Assembly (NCBI GenBank): GCA_022605955.1
Contig: JAKCOZ010000005.1
Coordinates: 50,903,762 to 50,967,761 of the forward strand
Length of the DNA stretch: 64,000 nt
Origin: Rallus limicola
Lineage: Eukaryota > Chordata > Aves > Gruiformes > Rallidae
Direction: 5' to 3'
In this document: one piece after another, positions 39,641 to 52,299 of the stretch
Numbering within the stretch: the stretch's first letter is position 1
Layout: every line of letters begins with the position of its first letter
Notes under the pieces: generated by a model
The model's input: the letters and a program-made list of their open reading frames with translations, nothing else
The model's database searches: none
Told to the model about the DNA's origin: nothing
Made by a program: the position numbers and the translations under genes

Positions 39641-42595
39641 AGGTGGGCCCGCGGAGCGGTGGCAGGACGGGGCTGAGGCGCTCTCCGGCCTCCCTCTTCC
39701 CGATTGGGTTGAAATCCCGGGTTTCACCCCCAAAAAGGGGGCGCGGCAGCTGCACACCGGGGCCCTGACTCTGCACAAACACCTTTTTGTGATGCCGCTT
39801 TCTCAGGTCGTTGTTGAATGTTCTCTGAGGATCCGTTATGCTGCATCCTATACCGAAACTTGCGGGGCAGGCCCGCACTGAACACAGACCCTCCTCCAAA
39901 GATGGGATGTAACCAAGTACTGAACTGCGGCACAGGTTGTTCTCATCCTGGGTGTAGGTTAGGTTTTGCAGGGTGAGGACCTTGCTATTAAAAGTGTGAT
40001 CTCTTATACCTGTGTGGTTGTCTTACATCAAAATGGGAGTTGTATGACTGGTGTGGAAGGCGCAGGTGCAAATCAATAGAGATTCATTGGTAACCTGCAG
40101 TGCATCACTTGGTGCTTCTCCAGCTTTCCCTCTCAGGGTCAGCTTCCACTCTGGGCCACGCATCCAGCCTGTGGCAGAAAAACAGACACAGCTTCATTAG
40201 ACTCCTCTGGCTGTTTTCAGCAATAAAATCACAAAATAATTACCTCTTCCCCTTTTGTTTATTTATTTTTTAACAAATCACTATTAGATTTAACAATTTC
40301 CTGATTTTCATAGGAGTTTGATCATTGTTATGCAGCATTGTGTTAGATTCCCCTTGGTATTTTAACATTCTTGGTAACGATTTTCTAGATTCATGTGCAA
40401 CAAAGCTTGCTATTCGTCTTGGTCAGTAGTATCTCTGATTTGTGTTCACTTTCCATGCACTAGTTCTAGTGTACAGCTATTTTAGTGGCTATATAATTCA
40501 AATTATTTTGTCGATATATTGATGGTCCTGAGAATAATTTAAATTTCTTGCATCCATTTTTTTCTCTTCTGCTTCCACTGCATCGCTAAGAAAGTTTATT
40601 ATCATGTCATGTGGTATGAAGAATCTTAGCAGTATGGCTAAAAAGAGCAGACCCTGCAATTCTGAAGCTCATTTAGAAATAAATGAGGCAGCACTTACAT
40701 TGCAGAACACTTAACTGTTGGTTCTGGTAACCCAAGTGGCAAAGTTTGGTAGGACTGAACAGAGTGTTTTAATTTAAAAGTCTATTTCTAAAGCTATCAT
40801 AACAAATAGGCAACTAAATGCATTTTATTAGCTGATGTTGAAAATATTTATGTAACTCTGTTTGCATCATTGAATATGTCCTTATATTTCTGATCTTGAG
40901 GTCATTCAGAGCTCCTGGGAAGTTAAGCTATATTTTTCTACTAAATTATTTTAGTCTTCCAAGTCCAATTTAAGTATAAACACAGTTTCTGTGCAGAGTG
41001 AGTTTACAGTATCTCTGTTTGCTTATGTTAAAAGTTACCGGGTACCCAGGTCGGTTCAGCCAGTTAGATTGCCCTCTTCATTAAACATTCTGACACCACT
41101 TTAAGGTTTTGAGTGTGTGTGTGTTTTGGGGAATGTGTCATAGCGTGTGATGGATTGCTTATTCCATTCTTAGTCTTAGATGGGGAGCTTTTGGGGTTGT
41201 GATGTGTCGCAGACCTGATCTTGCTAGTGTACCTGGAGTGACTGAACACATTTCAGGGAGCTCTGGTGTTACAATTGAAAGTTGCAGATGACTTTACTGG
41301 AGAGTGTTCTTTGTGAATAGGCTAGCTGAACTAAGGGTTTAACAGGCTGAGCCTCAGGAGCAGTTACAATCTTAGTGTTACAATTTTACAGGTGAAATCT
41401 GAGTGAGAAAAGAAAGAGGAAGGGTGTGTCCTGCACAGTAGGACTAGTGTCAAGCAGCTGGACCTGAATTTTGTTAGGATTCCGCATGAAGGCCTAGAAG
41501 CTGGGTGCAGCAAGTGGCTACTCCAGGAACGCACCCCTGGCAAGGGAATGCTGCTCGGCCTGCACTCACTTCAGTGGGCAGTCGGAGGGGGAATGACTTA
41601 GTTTTGGATGGTGAGATGATGCGCTCCTGCTTGCCTGTCCCCTTGCACTCCTTTTTTAGCTTGTCTGTGGTGACTGGCACAGCGACTGATTTAGACAGGG
41701 TCTAAATGCACTGCCTTCACAGCAAGAAGTATGAGAGGCTACAGGGCAGAGATGCTATTCAGCAGCTCAGCTCAGGGGTCAGGAGAGCTCTGCTCACAGG
41801 TCAAGTCCCACCAGGACAGATAGGCCCACCACGCACTCACCACTTCTGCTGGAGTAACTGGATTCCAAAGGACACTGAGAGGCCAGACGCGTTTGCTCAG
41901 ACAGACCACTGCCCGGGATGGATTTATAACCTCAGATAACGATCAGCTTGCAGATCTCTGAAGTACTCTGTTGTGTGTTACTTGCCGTCCCTGTGTGTCT
42001 GCTTTTTTAAAGCAGAAGTATGAATGATGGTGTTCCTCCAGAAACTTGTGAAAATAGACATTCATAATTCCAAGCTGTTAGCTTCAGTGAGGTCATTCTG
42101 ATGCTTAACTTTAAGTCCACATTTAACTGCTTGAGAATTTTTTAATTTTGATTAGCACTATTCCATAAAATATCATCTCTGTTTCTATGATACTCTTCCT
42201 AGATCATCAGTTCCAAAACTTCTCATACCCTGGATTACTTTTGGCTATCACAATTTCTCTGCAGAGCGCTATCCAGTTTTACCATTACACTCCTAATAGA
42301 ATATTTACCAGGAAGGTGTCAGAGTGACAGGTTGCCTTTCACTCCATTACATACATTTTTTTCCTTCTTTAGAAGTGGCTTCTGTGATAGATGTTTTTTT
42401 CTTGCTTATTAAAATTACAGGTACAATGTTGTTAAAGTTGTCATGAGTGGTTTCCTCATGGGTTCTTTAGTTCCCTGGAGCTGTTCATCTCCTGCTGTAA
42501 AATATGAAAGTCTACACATTTTGTGTGGACAGGCAGGAGGGTCAGAGAATGTTTTGTGTAACTGTGTGATAAACAGCCTAATAAAGAAAAGCAAC

Positions 42596-43029
42596 CTGGG
42601 TTGAAAGATACCTCACCTAGTCCCATCCTTGCCATGGGCAGGGACACCCTCCACTAGCCCAGGTTGCCCAAAGCCCCATCAAACCTGGCCTTGAACCCTG
42701 CCATGGGTCCAGGGGCAGCCACAGCTTCTCTGGGCAGCCTGTACCTGGGCCTCACTGCCCCCACAGGGAAGAAGTTCTTCCTCATACGTAATCTAAATGT
42801 GCTCTTCTTCAGCTTACAGCCATTCCCCCTTGTTCTGTCACTCCCTGCCCTTGTAACCAGACCCTCTCCAGCTTTCCTGTAGCCCCTCCAGGTACCGGAA
42901 GGCCACTATAAGGTCTCCCCGGAGCCTTCTCGTCACCAGGCTGAACAAGCCGAATGATCAGCCTGTCTTCACAGGAGAGGTGCTCCAGCCCTCTGATCTT
43001 CTTTGTGGCTGCCTCTGGACTCACTTCAA
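42596..43029 (-). mobile_element. CR1 LINE fragment (~430 bp)
   Basis: Reverse-orientation CR1 blocks in order: 'ggttgaaagatacctcacc', 'ccatgggcagggacaccctc', 'aggttgcccaaagccccatc', 'tctctgggcagcctgtacc', 'cattcccccttgttctgtca', 'ctccaggtaccggaaggcc', 'aggctgaacaagccgaatga'. The extreme 3' tail is degraded. It lies about 3.2 kb upstream of the NUDT14 start. The short open frames here are remnants of the element. Confidence 0.92.
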
Positions 43030-44059
43030 CATAGAAAGAAAGGCCAGCAGACTAGGTCAACAGGCAAAGAGGAAAAAGAAGTGTCTTGTCTGGAGATGAA
43101 GAGTCTTTAAGGGAAGATTCACTGGGATTTCTTATAAAACCCAAAATGTTAACATTAGCGTTAAAGAGGAATTCTTTCCGCAGGGTAAGGTTCTTTGTTT
43201 AACAGACTTCTCTTTCCTTCAAAGCAATGTTTGCTCTGTGTTACTTTGTGAGTAATTTTTATTACCAGCTAAATATCCCAGCAATTTTGGTTTTGTTGTT
43301 GTTTTAAAAAAAAAAATAGAAATCCCCTTGAGCTTGAAGTTTCTGCCGTCAGAGTCCTTCCCTTCCCCTTAAACACAGGCAGGAACACAGTCCTTGGGCA
43401 TGTACCCTGCAGAGGGTCAGGTTGCATCCTCATTAGTAGTTTGTTTTATTGCTGTTTGCTTTGGGACACGATTGGGAATGTTTCCCGTGCGAGCCTGGTG
43501 CTACTGCCCTTCTCCTGCCACTTTGACCATCCCTTCAGGCAGCAGCTCCACTGTTTGTCTGGGGTGGACACCCAGTAACATCCTTTCTCACTGGAGCTTA
43601 GCAGAATGCCTGAGCTGCTGGGTTTGTTCAGGCACAGTTTGGCAGCACGTTTTCCAAAGAGGTTTGTGTGTGTCTGTGTGCATGTCTGCACGTGCTTTTA
43701 AATTCAGCCAGTCCTTATCGGGCTCGCTTTGCTCCTTGACATGCCATTGCTCATGAACAAAAATCATTGAGTCCTGAGCCTTTCTTAACTCCAGAGGGCT
43801 CCTTAACATATTGCAGAGTATCATGACTTTCTTACATTTCTTTTTATATATTTGTGAGTCCTGTAGTTACTAAGATACTGCAAGTACAAGCCTCAGCAGC
43901 TACAGGCACGCTGTCTTGCAACTGTCAGCTTTCATTTTTTAAAAACTTTTTGTAATATAGCCTCATATTACTCTATAAACTCAAGGTTATAGGGGAAAAA
44001 AAAGACAGGATATATAAACTATGGCAAACCTGTGGTTTGTGAGCTGTTAAATACATGTC

Positions 44060-44137
44060 CTATGCCACATATGGTCTAGAAAGGTTTCAGTGTTCCAAAC
44101 CAAACTGTTCTATGCTTGTGTGATTCTATGTTGGGGT
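44060..44137 (+). mobile_element. Possible CR1 3' tail remnant
   Basis: 'aaccaaactgttctatgctt' followed by 'gtgtgattctatgttgg' resembles the worn end of a sense-strand CR1 ('accaaaccattctatgattctatg'). It is very diverged and short, so a weak call. Confidence 0.35.
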
Positions 44138-47100
44138 GACAGATAACCTGAATCCTCAGCTCTGGGCAGAAGAAAGCCAGTGGAAGCTGTTGAAGGCAAC
44201 GGGCGCTTGCTGACCCAGGATCCAGCTGTGTTCCCAGTTCAGCCCCATCCAGAAGCAGACAGCTGGGATGCCTGCAGAGTCATTGCCTTTTGCTTGGAAA
44301 CTAGTCCCAGAACTTCCTCCTCAGCTTCCTGGGCCACAAACAATTTTTGTTAAGGTCACATGAGGGTATCAGGAAGGTCAGACAGCTTTGCCGTATAGGC
44401 TGAGTGAGAAAGATGGATGAAAATATCCAAAGTCACGTATATTTTGTGATTTCATGTTGGGATTCCTTATAGTTGGGAGCATGAAAGCTTGTCCTCTTCA
44501 TGTGAGTCATCCGTGGATCGCCACAGAGCATTAGTTTTGAGTGCCTCTCTGGGAATCAGATGCAGGCTCTTTCTGTAATGAAGTGGCTGTTGTGAAGTTT
44601 GGCTTCTAAAGTTTACCCCTTAGGCTCCTGCGGAAAAGCAAGCCTGAAGCTGCCAATATCTAGCTTTTAATTATTATTCAGTTCTGGGGCATAACCACCC
44701 TGGTTACATTCATGAAAGTCAGGAATCGTGCTTATGCAATTCTTCTGGCATTGTAAATAGAGCTCTAGAGAAATTTGTTTTTATTTTAGTAGTAAGTTTT
44801 CTGAGACAATCTTTTTTTTTTTTCTTTTGTATAAATAATTTACGTTTTGATTACAAAATATAAAATCAGACGTCTGCACTGCAGTATGCAACATTATGTT
44901 CCAACAGTTTTATTCACTGTCAGTTGGTTCAGAGTTGCTTTAATCACATGAATAGCCTCAGTCTGAAGAACTCTGAATAATTATTTCTGTATGGGTTTGC
45001 AGCATTTGGTTCAGAAGGACCGACAGCATGAGCAAAACAGGAGTGGCCCGTGTATTGCTGATGTGCACCGCTCCAAGTTACAGGGATATTTCAGTTGGTT
45101 TCCCTTAGATGTTTTGGTTAGCTCCTCCCTGTTCTCAGAAAAACCACAGTGTGTCCGTTTCTCTTAATGAGAAAGGACCATCTCAGTCCTTGCTTTCCAA
45201 AGTCAAGTACCGTCTTGTGTCTATTGTGGAAAACTCACCTGTGTCTAGTGGAATGGTGTGAATTCCCAGAAAAAGCTGAAATTTATCCATCTGCCTTGTG
45301 AAATGCAGGGCTGATACAAAGCTCTTTTTTTTTTTTTCTCAGTATCATCATTAAAATCCTTGAACTAAATATGGCAAGAAAATAAATTGAAATATATTCA
45401 TTATAAATATAGATATGGATACCGTGACATGTAAAATCAATCTCTAAAAATAGTGGAGGAAAAAAGCTCTTCAACATAAACGTGTAACTAATATGTCAAT
45501 TAGACAGTTCATAAGATATTCATAATATAATATGACAAGTTGCAATATGGTATAAAGTAGAGAGAGGGAGGTGAGAACATGAGAAGTAAATTCTGATTTC
45601 TGGCTTTTCAGTTGGGGAAAGAACAAACACATAGTCTGTGAAAAAATAAACAATATGCATGCAAAATTTAGATACTTCTAAATTATTTTAATTACTATCC
45701 AACAAATGTTGCCTACAGCTAACAGAGTGAAAATGATTAGAGGGAAGACTGATTTTTCAATAAGCTACTCCCTAATGAGGGAAAAAAGAAAATTCTAACA
45801 CCTTGTTGTTAATGTTACAGTGCCATGTACAGCTACAATCTGGGTCTAATTATGCTAGAAACTCCAAATACAGGTAGAAAAATGGTGTCTTTCCCAAAAG
45901 AGCTGCAAACTAATTCATACAAAGAACAAACAAGGCTAACATACAGTAATAAGGAACAGCTGAAGGAGACTAAAGGAATAAGAAGAATCTGCTTTTTTTT
46001 CTTTTTACCCCATATGTATGTAATAGAGCTGGAAGGAGAAAAGTATTTTGATTTCTGAGGGAACCTTGATGTTCCAATAGTTGGAAATTGTCTGTAAAAA
46101 GGGCTGGAGCCTAAGTCGTTGGATGCTTGAATGTTGGCCATGGCTCTAGCCATGACCCTGGTATCTCTGGGCCCTGCAGTCACCATGACACGGTGCTGGT
46201 GCCTTGTAGCCTGCCCTGGGCTGCAGGCATTGTAAGCCCAGGGTCCCTAATCTGCAGGCAGTATGCCTAGCAAGATTTGTTGAAGCTGCACGAGCTGGAA
46301 GCCCCAATCCTCAAGAGATAACCAGCTGGGCTGCTCAGAAGCCGGGGCTGGCATAGCTCCAGTGGAAGCTTGCCTGTTTTCCAAAGGAATTTAATTGAAT
46401 ACTTGTCTGTATGAAATGTTTCTGTTCAGTAAATAGAGACATTCCAAAGGGGAAAAAAATTGTCGGATTTTTTTTTTTTTCCCACCAGATGTAGAGAGCA
46501 GGTACCTGGCTTCAATTTTGACATATCTGAATATAAATATGTGTATGTATATGTGATTTATGAAGTAGAAAGTTAAGGAGATAAAACTGGCCATGTTCCT
46601 GCCTCTTCTTCAATAGGCAGACTATATTACTTTCATATTTATTTGTATTGCAGCAGTGCTTGGGAATCCAAGACATTGTGCTCATCGGTATCAAAATACA
46701 GAACAAAACAGCCTAAAAGCTTTTGTGAGATTCTTGTGGTTAGAAGTGAGTTGGAGGAGAGCTCTGAGGAAGGACAGGCTAAGCTCACCACAGCCTAGTT
46801 CAAGGAGGTGCAACTTTCCATCAGAGAGCATGAGTGATTGAAGGGCAGCATGGAGAACGCAGCCTGGAAGTGCTGTGGCAATGCGGGATGTGGGCTGGAG
46901 GCATGGGGCAGCAGGATTCCAGCATAGGAAAGCTGAAGTCAGGAACCAATATAGGGGCTGGACTGGTTGAGTTGAACGATTTAGTAAGTTACCTGCAAGC
47001 AGTTGAGCTGATCTGTTGTTGAGAGCTGACTGGGAAGTTAGAGTTTGGGTCTTTAAGAGATCTGGTCTCCATAAGAATCAAGGTTCTGAAAAACAGAACA

Positions 47101-50100
47101 CTAGGCATCTTACACTGGACTCCTAAAGCTATTGGCACTGACATTTCCTGACTTCTGAGTGCTTGACTTTGAAACCTTGACAGTGGTGGTGTTTGATTTT
47201 GTTGGTTTGTATGGTTGTTTTTTTTTAATAAATGTTCTGCTTATTTAGACATTTTCATTTCTTTGGTTATAGTTCAGAAAAAAGAAAAAAAGCCAAAACA
47301 ACCCAGCATAAAACTCAGCCCTTCCCCCTTTCCTGGTTGTGAAACACCTTGCTGGATTTATTATTTTGCATTCTGTTGGAGGCTGCAGAAAAGGTTTCCA
47401 GAGCATTTCAATTGGAGATTTGGGCATTAGTATGCTCACAGTAAAGCTGAGCCCAGGGATATCCAACCCTAATCTCTGCCGATCTCCTGGAGCAGCCTCT
47501 TTTCACTTTACTTTTGCAAAGCTCCCTCTCTTAATGCCTCTTCCTTGCCTGCAGCCGCTTTATTAAAAAACCTGCAGAATGGAAGAGGTGGATGTATTTA
47601 ACGTTGGTAGGCATCAAGACCAGAGGAAGGACACTGTGTGGTAACCTGCTTGTGTGTAAGGATGCTGTACCACAGCTGAACAAGACTAACCAGGCATGGG
47701 GCATTAGATGCGCATGAGGTATCGTTGCTTTTAAATTTATAAGGAGCTATTCACTGCTTTGTTTTTTTGCTGAGCCTAGATCTGAGATTCTCACAGCTAA
47801 GCAGGCTGGCTGAAGAAAATTCCCCCCTCCATCAAGATCAGACATTGTATATTGTGTTAACCGTAGTGCTATACAATGCCTACTACAGTTTTCTACTTGG
47901 TATTTTAAAGATATAGAATCCGCATACGCTAATATATCTGCATGAGAGATTGCCGTGGTTTAGAGCCAATCTTTGGCAGAAACAATAGAGCAGACTCACA
48001 AACAGGTGGTTCTCATCACTGAAGGCATAATGCTGCATGTATGAGTTTTAGCCTTTTGCTGATGCCCTGATCCTGTAGAGGATGCAGTTCTTTCCGGGCA
48101 TAGATGTGGATGCATTTGCTGGAGAAGGCAGCCAAGCACTGCCTTCATGGAGGCATCCCGCTTGGTACCTGTATAAATATCACTGGGCAGTCAGGGAAAC
48201 CAAGAGCACATAATCTCTCCCTGCCAAGGACAGCGTTGCTATGTTGTGTACTTAAGAAAGGAAAATACATGTAAGAGTGAATGTGGATGTTCAGTTCTTC
48301 ATTCGTGTGTGACCAAATTCTAATCTCTTTCAGTCTGCCATAAATCCAGAATAACCAACTGAAGTCAGGGCAGTTCCTGAGGATTTGGGCTACTGTAAAA
48401 GAGAACAGACAGATCATTTCTTCTCCCTCTCTTGTAATAGTGAGAAGAAAAGCTGGAATGCCAGCCTGGTGTTATTTCTTTGCTTTGCTCATGGTGTCAT
48501 AAAATGGTCATCATTTAAACCTTCTTTATTTTTTATATGGGGACTATAACAGAAGGATAGCCTTGATGGTTTCTTATTTTACAGGAATATAAACATTAAA
48601 AGTCATTTTTCTTTTACACATGAGTTAGGAAGCATAATTTACTTGAAAGGGCCCTATTATATACTCAGTACTGTATTTGTTTATCTAATTGAATAGAAGA
48701 GCATTTACTGCAGTTTCAAAGTTAAGCCAATAAACATTTGTCTTTGTATTGCGGCAGCAATGTTTGACAATTGGATTGGGCAACACCCATTTTAACTTCA
48801 GTTTATTTTACGGTATTGATGAAGCAAAACTCTGAGTACATTTTCACTTGCTTGCACGGTTGCCACAAGTTGGATATTTGGCAAAGGATGCCGAAAGCCT
48901 TTCTTGCAACTTGTCTGTGTTACTTCCATTGTCCTTGTTTCCAGCAGCACCAGCTCACCTCACAACTTTACATTTTGCTCCACATAGCCTGGGATACATT
49001 CTGTGTGCCCCAAGTCAGGGAGAAATGAATGGTAGGATTTTAAATGGACCTACATGTATAATTTCTGTTCAAATCAAGAGGAAAGCAGTGGAAAACAAAC
49101 TGAGCATTCTTCTCTCATGTGTCGTGCTCACACTAAAACATCTGTCCATCCATGCTGCCTACTTCAAATCCAGGAACGCCATGTTTATAGGAGTGCTTAA
49201 AAAGCTTTTCTTTTCACCGTCAGTTAGATAATGCTGTTGGCATCCTTAGACAAAAAAATGTTGAAGATTGCTGTATTGCTATTTTTTTCCTCTATAAATG
49301 GCATTCTGGATTTGTGCTGCCTATATCAAATAGCTCCTGGAATGTCCCTCCTAATCAGTTCCTTTTGGGATCAGGATCATCGCGCTCGTTCCGAGGCTGG
49401 GCCGGTGCCTGCAGTGTGTGGGGACTACAGATGAGATCTTTGTTACACAAGCATGAGATCAATTCACCATTCCGGCCCATGCAGTAAGTGCATTCCTGAC
49501 TGAATGTTACATCGCTTTTATTTTCCCGGGACAGCATTGCACTGTGCCTCCTCACTGAAAGAGACACGTTCATTAGCTACAGGAAGTCCTGCTAAACATC
49601 CATAACGTTACATTAACAGCTGCTGGTGGATCTTTGAATGCCCAATGATCAGGGGAGAGTTTGCAAGAGATTTGGTGCTTCTTTGCTGCGATTGTTTCCT
49701 TCAGCATACTTCGGAATCTAAACTTCCCTTATTAAAAAAAAAGGGGCAGTTAATCCTTAAGGTTGTGAAGGAAACTTTTAAAGCATGCACCAGATGGAAA
49801 TCAATGCAGCAGTGTCTGCAAGCAGAGAGCTATGCTGAGAAGCAGTCTGCAGGCTGATACTCTTTGGATTAAAGGAAAAAGAGCTGCGTCATGCTACTGT
49901 CATGTAACTTAGATATCATCAGCCCAGCACAGGGAATCTGCAAGTCTGCAGTGAACCCTGTCTCGTTTTACATCGTTGATGGGTTTGTTTTTTGCCGGTG
50001 GCTCAAGAGAAACCCAATTTTCTCTCCTGTTGATTTGTGCTCCCTCTGTTTTGTATAGACAACTCCCATTACTTCCTTTGGCAATGCACACACATAGCTG

Positions 50101-51713
50101 ACTCAGTAACAGAGCTGAACAGAAAAAAAAGATTTCCAATCTATAGGAAATATATTTGTGTTTCTCTACTTGTTTTCCACACTTCCCAAGCAGGGACAAG
50201 AGAGTAAGAAAAAAAACAACCCGTGTTTTAAAAGCTCTGGGTAGAAGAAAAACATTTCCTCAGAACTACAAAAAAAGATGAAAGATCATGACTAATAAAT
50301 GATGAGATGTTTGAGTGCAACTGTTTTGATCACCATCTCTGCGGGTGAGATTTAGCTGGATTTCTACAGAACCCCTTCCAGAAATTCATGTCACCAGAAG
50401 TGCTGCATGTCCAGCTCCAATCCAGCCCATGGAACAACCCCCCTGCTGACAAAGTGTCTCTGGTTTTGGTAGGGGAAAATCAATGCTTACATTCTCCTGG
50501 TTGTCACTTCTGAAATGATAAAAAAGGAGGATAATCAAAGAATTGCCCATCTGATGGGTGTAGACATTTGCATGCAGCACCTTGCAGCACACCTCAGCAC
50601 CTGGCAGCTCTAGGGTGTTGATGCCTTTAGTAATGCACATGCAAGACTATACATGGTACCATTTGCTTTAATAGTAGTAATTAGTAGGCCAGTAGAGTAA
50701 GCAAAGATTTTATGAAAATGAGGTCTGGGACTCAGATGGCTCTGGGACAAAGATTGAATCCCCTGCTTGTCACCAGTCAATGCCTCTCTCAAAGTATAGA
50801 GTATCCAGTATACCCTTTGCCAGATGTAACTGCAAGATCTTTACAACAGGCCATATATTTTTTACATTAGATACTTTGCACAGATCGCCTGGGCCTCAAA
50901 GACAGCTCCATGCTGTCAGTAATACCTCCACTTCAGGTCCCAGCTTCTGCTCACAAGTGCAGCATCGTTGTGTACCTGCATTTCCCCTAGTGCACCCATA
51001 CAGGGAGGTGCTGTCTTGCACTGTGATACCAAGAATTAGTGGTAGTAAGCTACAGTGAAACAAGTTGAAATGAGAAATGAGACGTGTGTTTGCGACAGTG
51101 AGGGATCATTCACCACTGGAGCACAAGTTCCAAGGGAAACCATCTTCTGGGACCTGATGGATAATACCACAGTTTTTGCAGGTTTGTGAAGTTGACAGAT
51201 TCCACCAAGTTTCAGCTGTTTTGAGCTGTGTGACACAAGGTAAGCAGGGGAGAAGTGTGTGGCAGAAAACACATTGGTTCCAGTCCACTACTACCTCCTG
51301 TCTCTTCCCTGGTGTCTTTCCCATGTTCCCAGCAGAGAGTCTGAGGAGGATGACCTTCATCACCAGTGACTTTTGTACCTGCAGCTCAGTGACTACATTG
51401 ATGCTCTCTTGAAATGTGATGTAGAGGAAGGAGGAGTTGGTTTCATGTTTCTACCTCTTCACCCTTCCTCTTCCCCTTTCCTCCCTGGATTTTGAGGAGT
51501 TAAGTGCTGACTGGCAAAATGGGTGGGAGATGTGGCTTTAAAGGAGATGAATCCTAGAACAGAACAGGAGTATTCAGGCTATTGTTTCTACCTTGTCATA
51601 GATAATAGAGCAAGTGTCTGCTCTGTAAATCAGATGCTACACCCAGACAGGACACGATGCTTGAAGCCCTCAAGTGTTGTTAGTATATGCTGTCAGCTAA
51701 CGACATAAAAAAT

Positions 51714-52299
51714 TGTGCTGGGTTTGGCTGGGACAGAGGTAATTTTCTTCACAGTAGGTTGTATGGGGCTGTGGTTTGGATTTGTCTGGAAACAGCCTTG
51801 ATATAACAGGGGTGTTTCAGTGACTGCTGAGCAGGGCTTACACAGAGCCAAGGCCTTTGCTGCTCCTCACCCCACCCCACCAGTGAGTAGGCTGGGGGTG
51901 CACAAGGAGTTGGGAGGGGACACAGCTGGGACAGCTGATCCCAACTGACCCAAGGGATATCCTACACTATATGGCATCACACTCAGCATATAGAGCTGGG
52001 GGGGAGAAGGAGAAAAGAGAGGGGATGTTGGGAGAGATGGCGTTTGTCTTCCCAAGTTAGATGTGATGGAGCGCTGCTTCCCTGGGGATGGCTGAACACC
52101 TGCCTGCCCATGGGATGTGGGGAATGAGTTCCAGGGTTTGCATTGCTTGCACGCACAGCCTTCCCGTTACTTATCTTTATCTCATCTGATGAGTTTTCTC
52201 ACTTTTACTCTTCCCATTCCCTTCCCCCATCCCACCGAGCAGGGAGTAAGCAAGTGCCTGTGTGGGGGGTAGCTGCTGGCTGGGGTTAAACCACAACCA
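51714..52299 (+). mobile_element. Solo LTR of an avian endogenous retrovirus (ERVL-like)
   Basis: The element starts TGTGCTGGGTTTGGCTGGGA and ends ...GGTTAAACCACAACCA, so it has TG...CA ends. It is 586 bp long and flanked by a perfect 5-bp duplication AAAAT (51709-51713 and 52300-52304). A 5-bp duplication fits ERVL-class integration. Inside are a TATA-like site ('cagcatatagagctggg', near 51985) and downstream blocks such as 'gatggctgaacacctgcctg' and 'gagttttctcacttttactc'. These match a common bird LTR family I recall, in which this region carries the polyadenylation signal. No internal retroviral sequence adjoins it, so it is a recombined solo LTR. Its transcription sense is plus, away from NUDT14. 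Confidence 0.88.
51980..51995 (+). promoter_or_regulatory. Degraded TATA box within the solo LTR
   Basis: 'cagcatatagagctggg' corresponds to 'cagcatataaagctggg' in the family consensus I remember. The TATAAA core is altered to TATAGA, so promoter strength is probably reduced. Confidence 0.5.

Larger units (their letters stand above)
38930..39720. promoter_or_regulatory. NUDT14: CpG island and probable NUDT14 promoter
   Basis: Base composition switches abruptly from AT-rich to very GC- and CpG-rich over about 800 bases, centred on the NUDT14 start codon. There is no TATA box at a useful distance upstream of the ATG, which fits a dispersed CpG-island promoter. GC boxes (GGGGCGG type) cluster at about 39000-39027 on the plus strand, inside intron 1. 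The transcription start cannot be placed from sequence alone; it should lie at roughly 39400-39650 on the minus strand. The island may also fire toward the plus strand, but no plus-strand exon could be supported. Confidence 0.85.
39720..51713. other. Upstream intergenic DNA between the CpG island and the solo LTR
   Basis: No supported gene on either strand. The stretch holds the CR1 at 42596-43029, a possible CR1 tail near 44100, a GT-rich run at about 41110-41130 and A/T homopolymers (44812-44823, 45327-45338). GC-moderate stretches at 41450-41930, 44140-44340 and 46060-46370 have no repeat or protein identity I recognise. In mammals BRF1 precedes NUDT14 on the same strand; no BRF1 coding segment was seen here. 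Confidence 0.6.

Noticed and set aside
41390..41440. MIR/L2-like segment 'attttacaggtgaaatctgagtgag'
   Set aside because: Only one short motif matches, with no flanking element structure; likely coincidence.
45833..46186. 117-codon minus-strand frame
   Set aside because: It includes a Lys run from a T-rich tract, has no homology I recognise, and sits in intergenic DNA without splice or promoter context.
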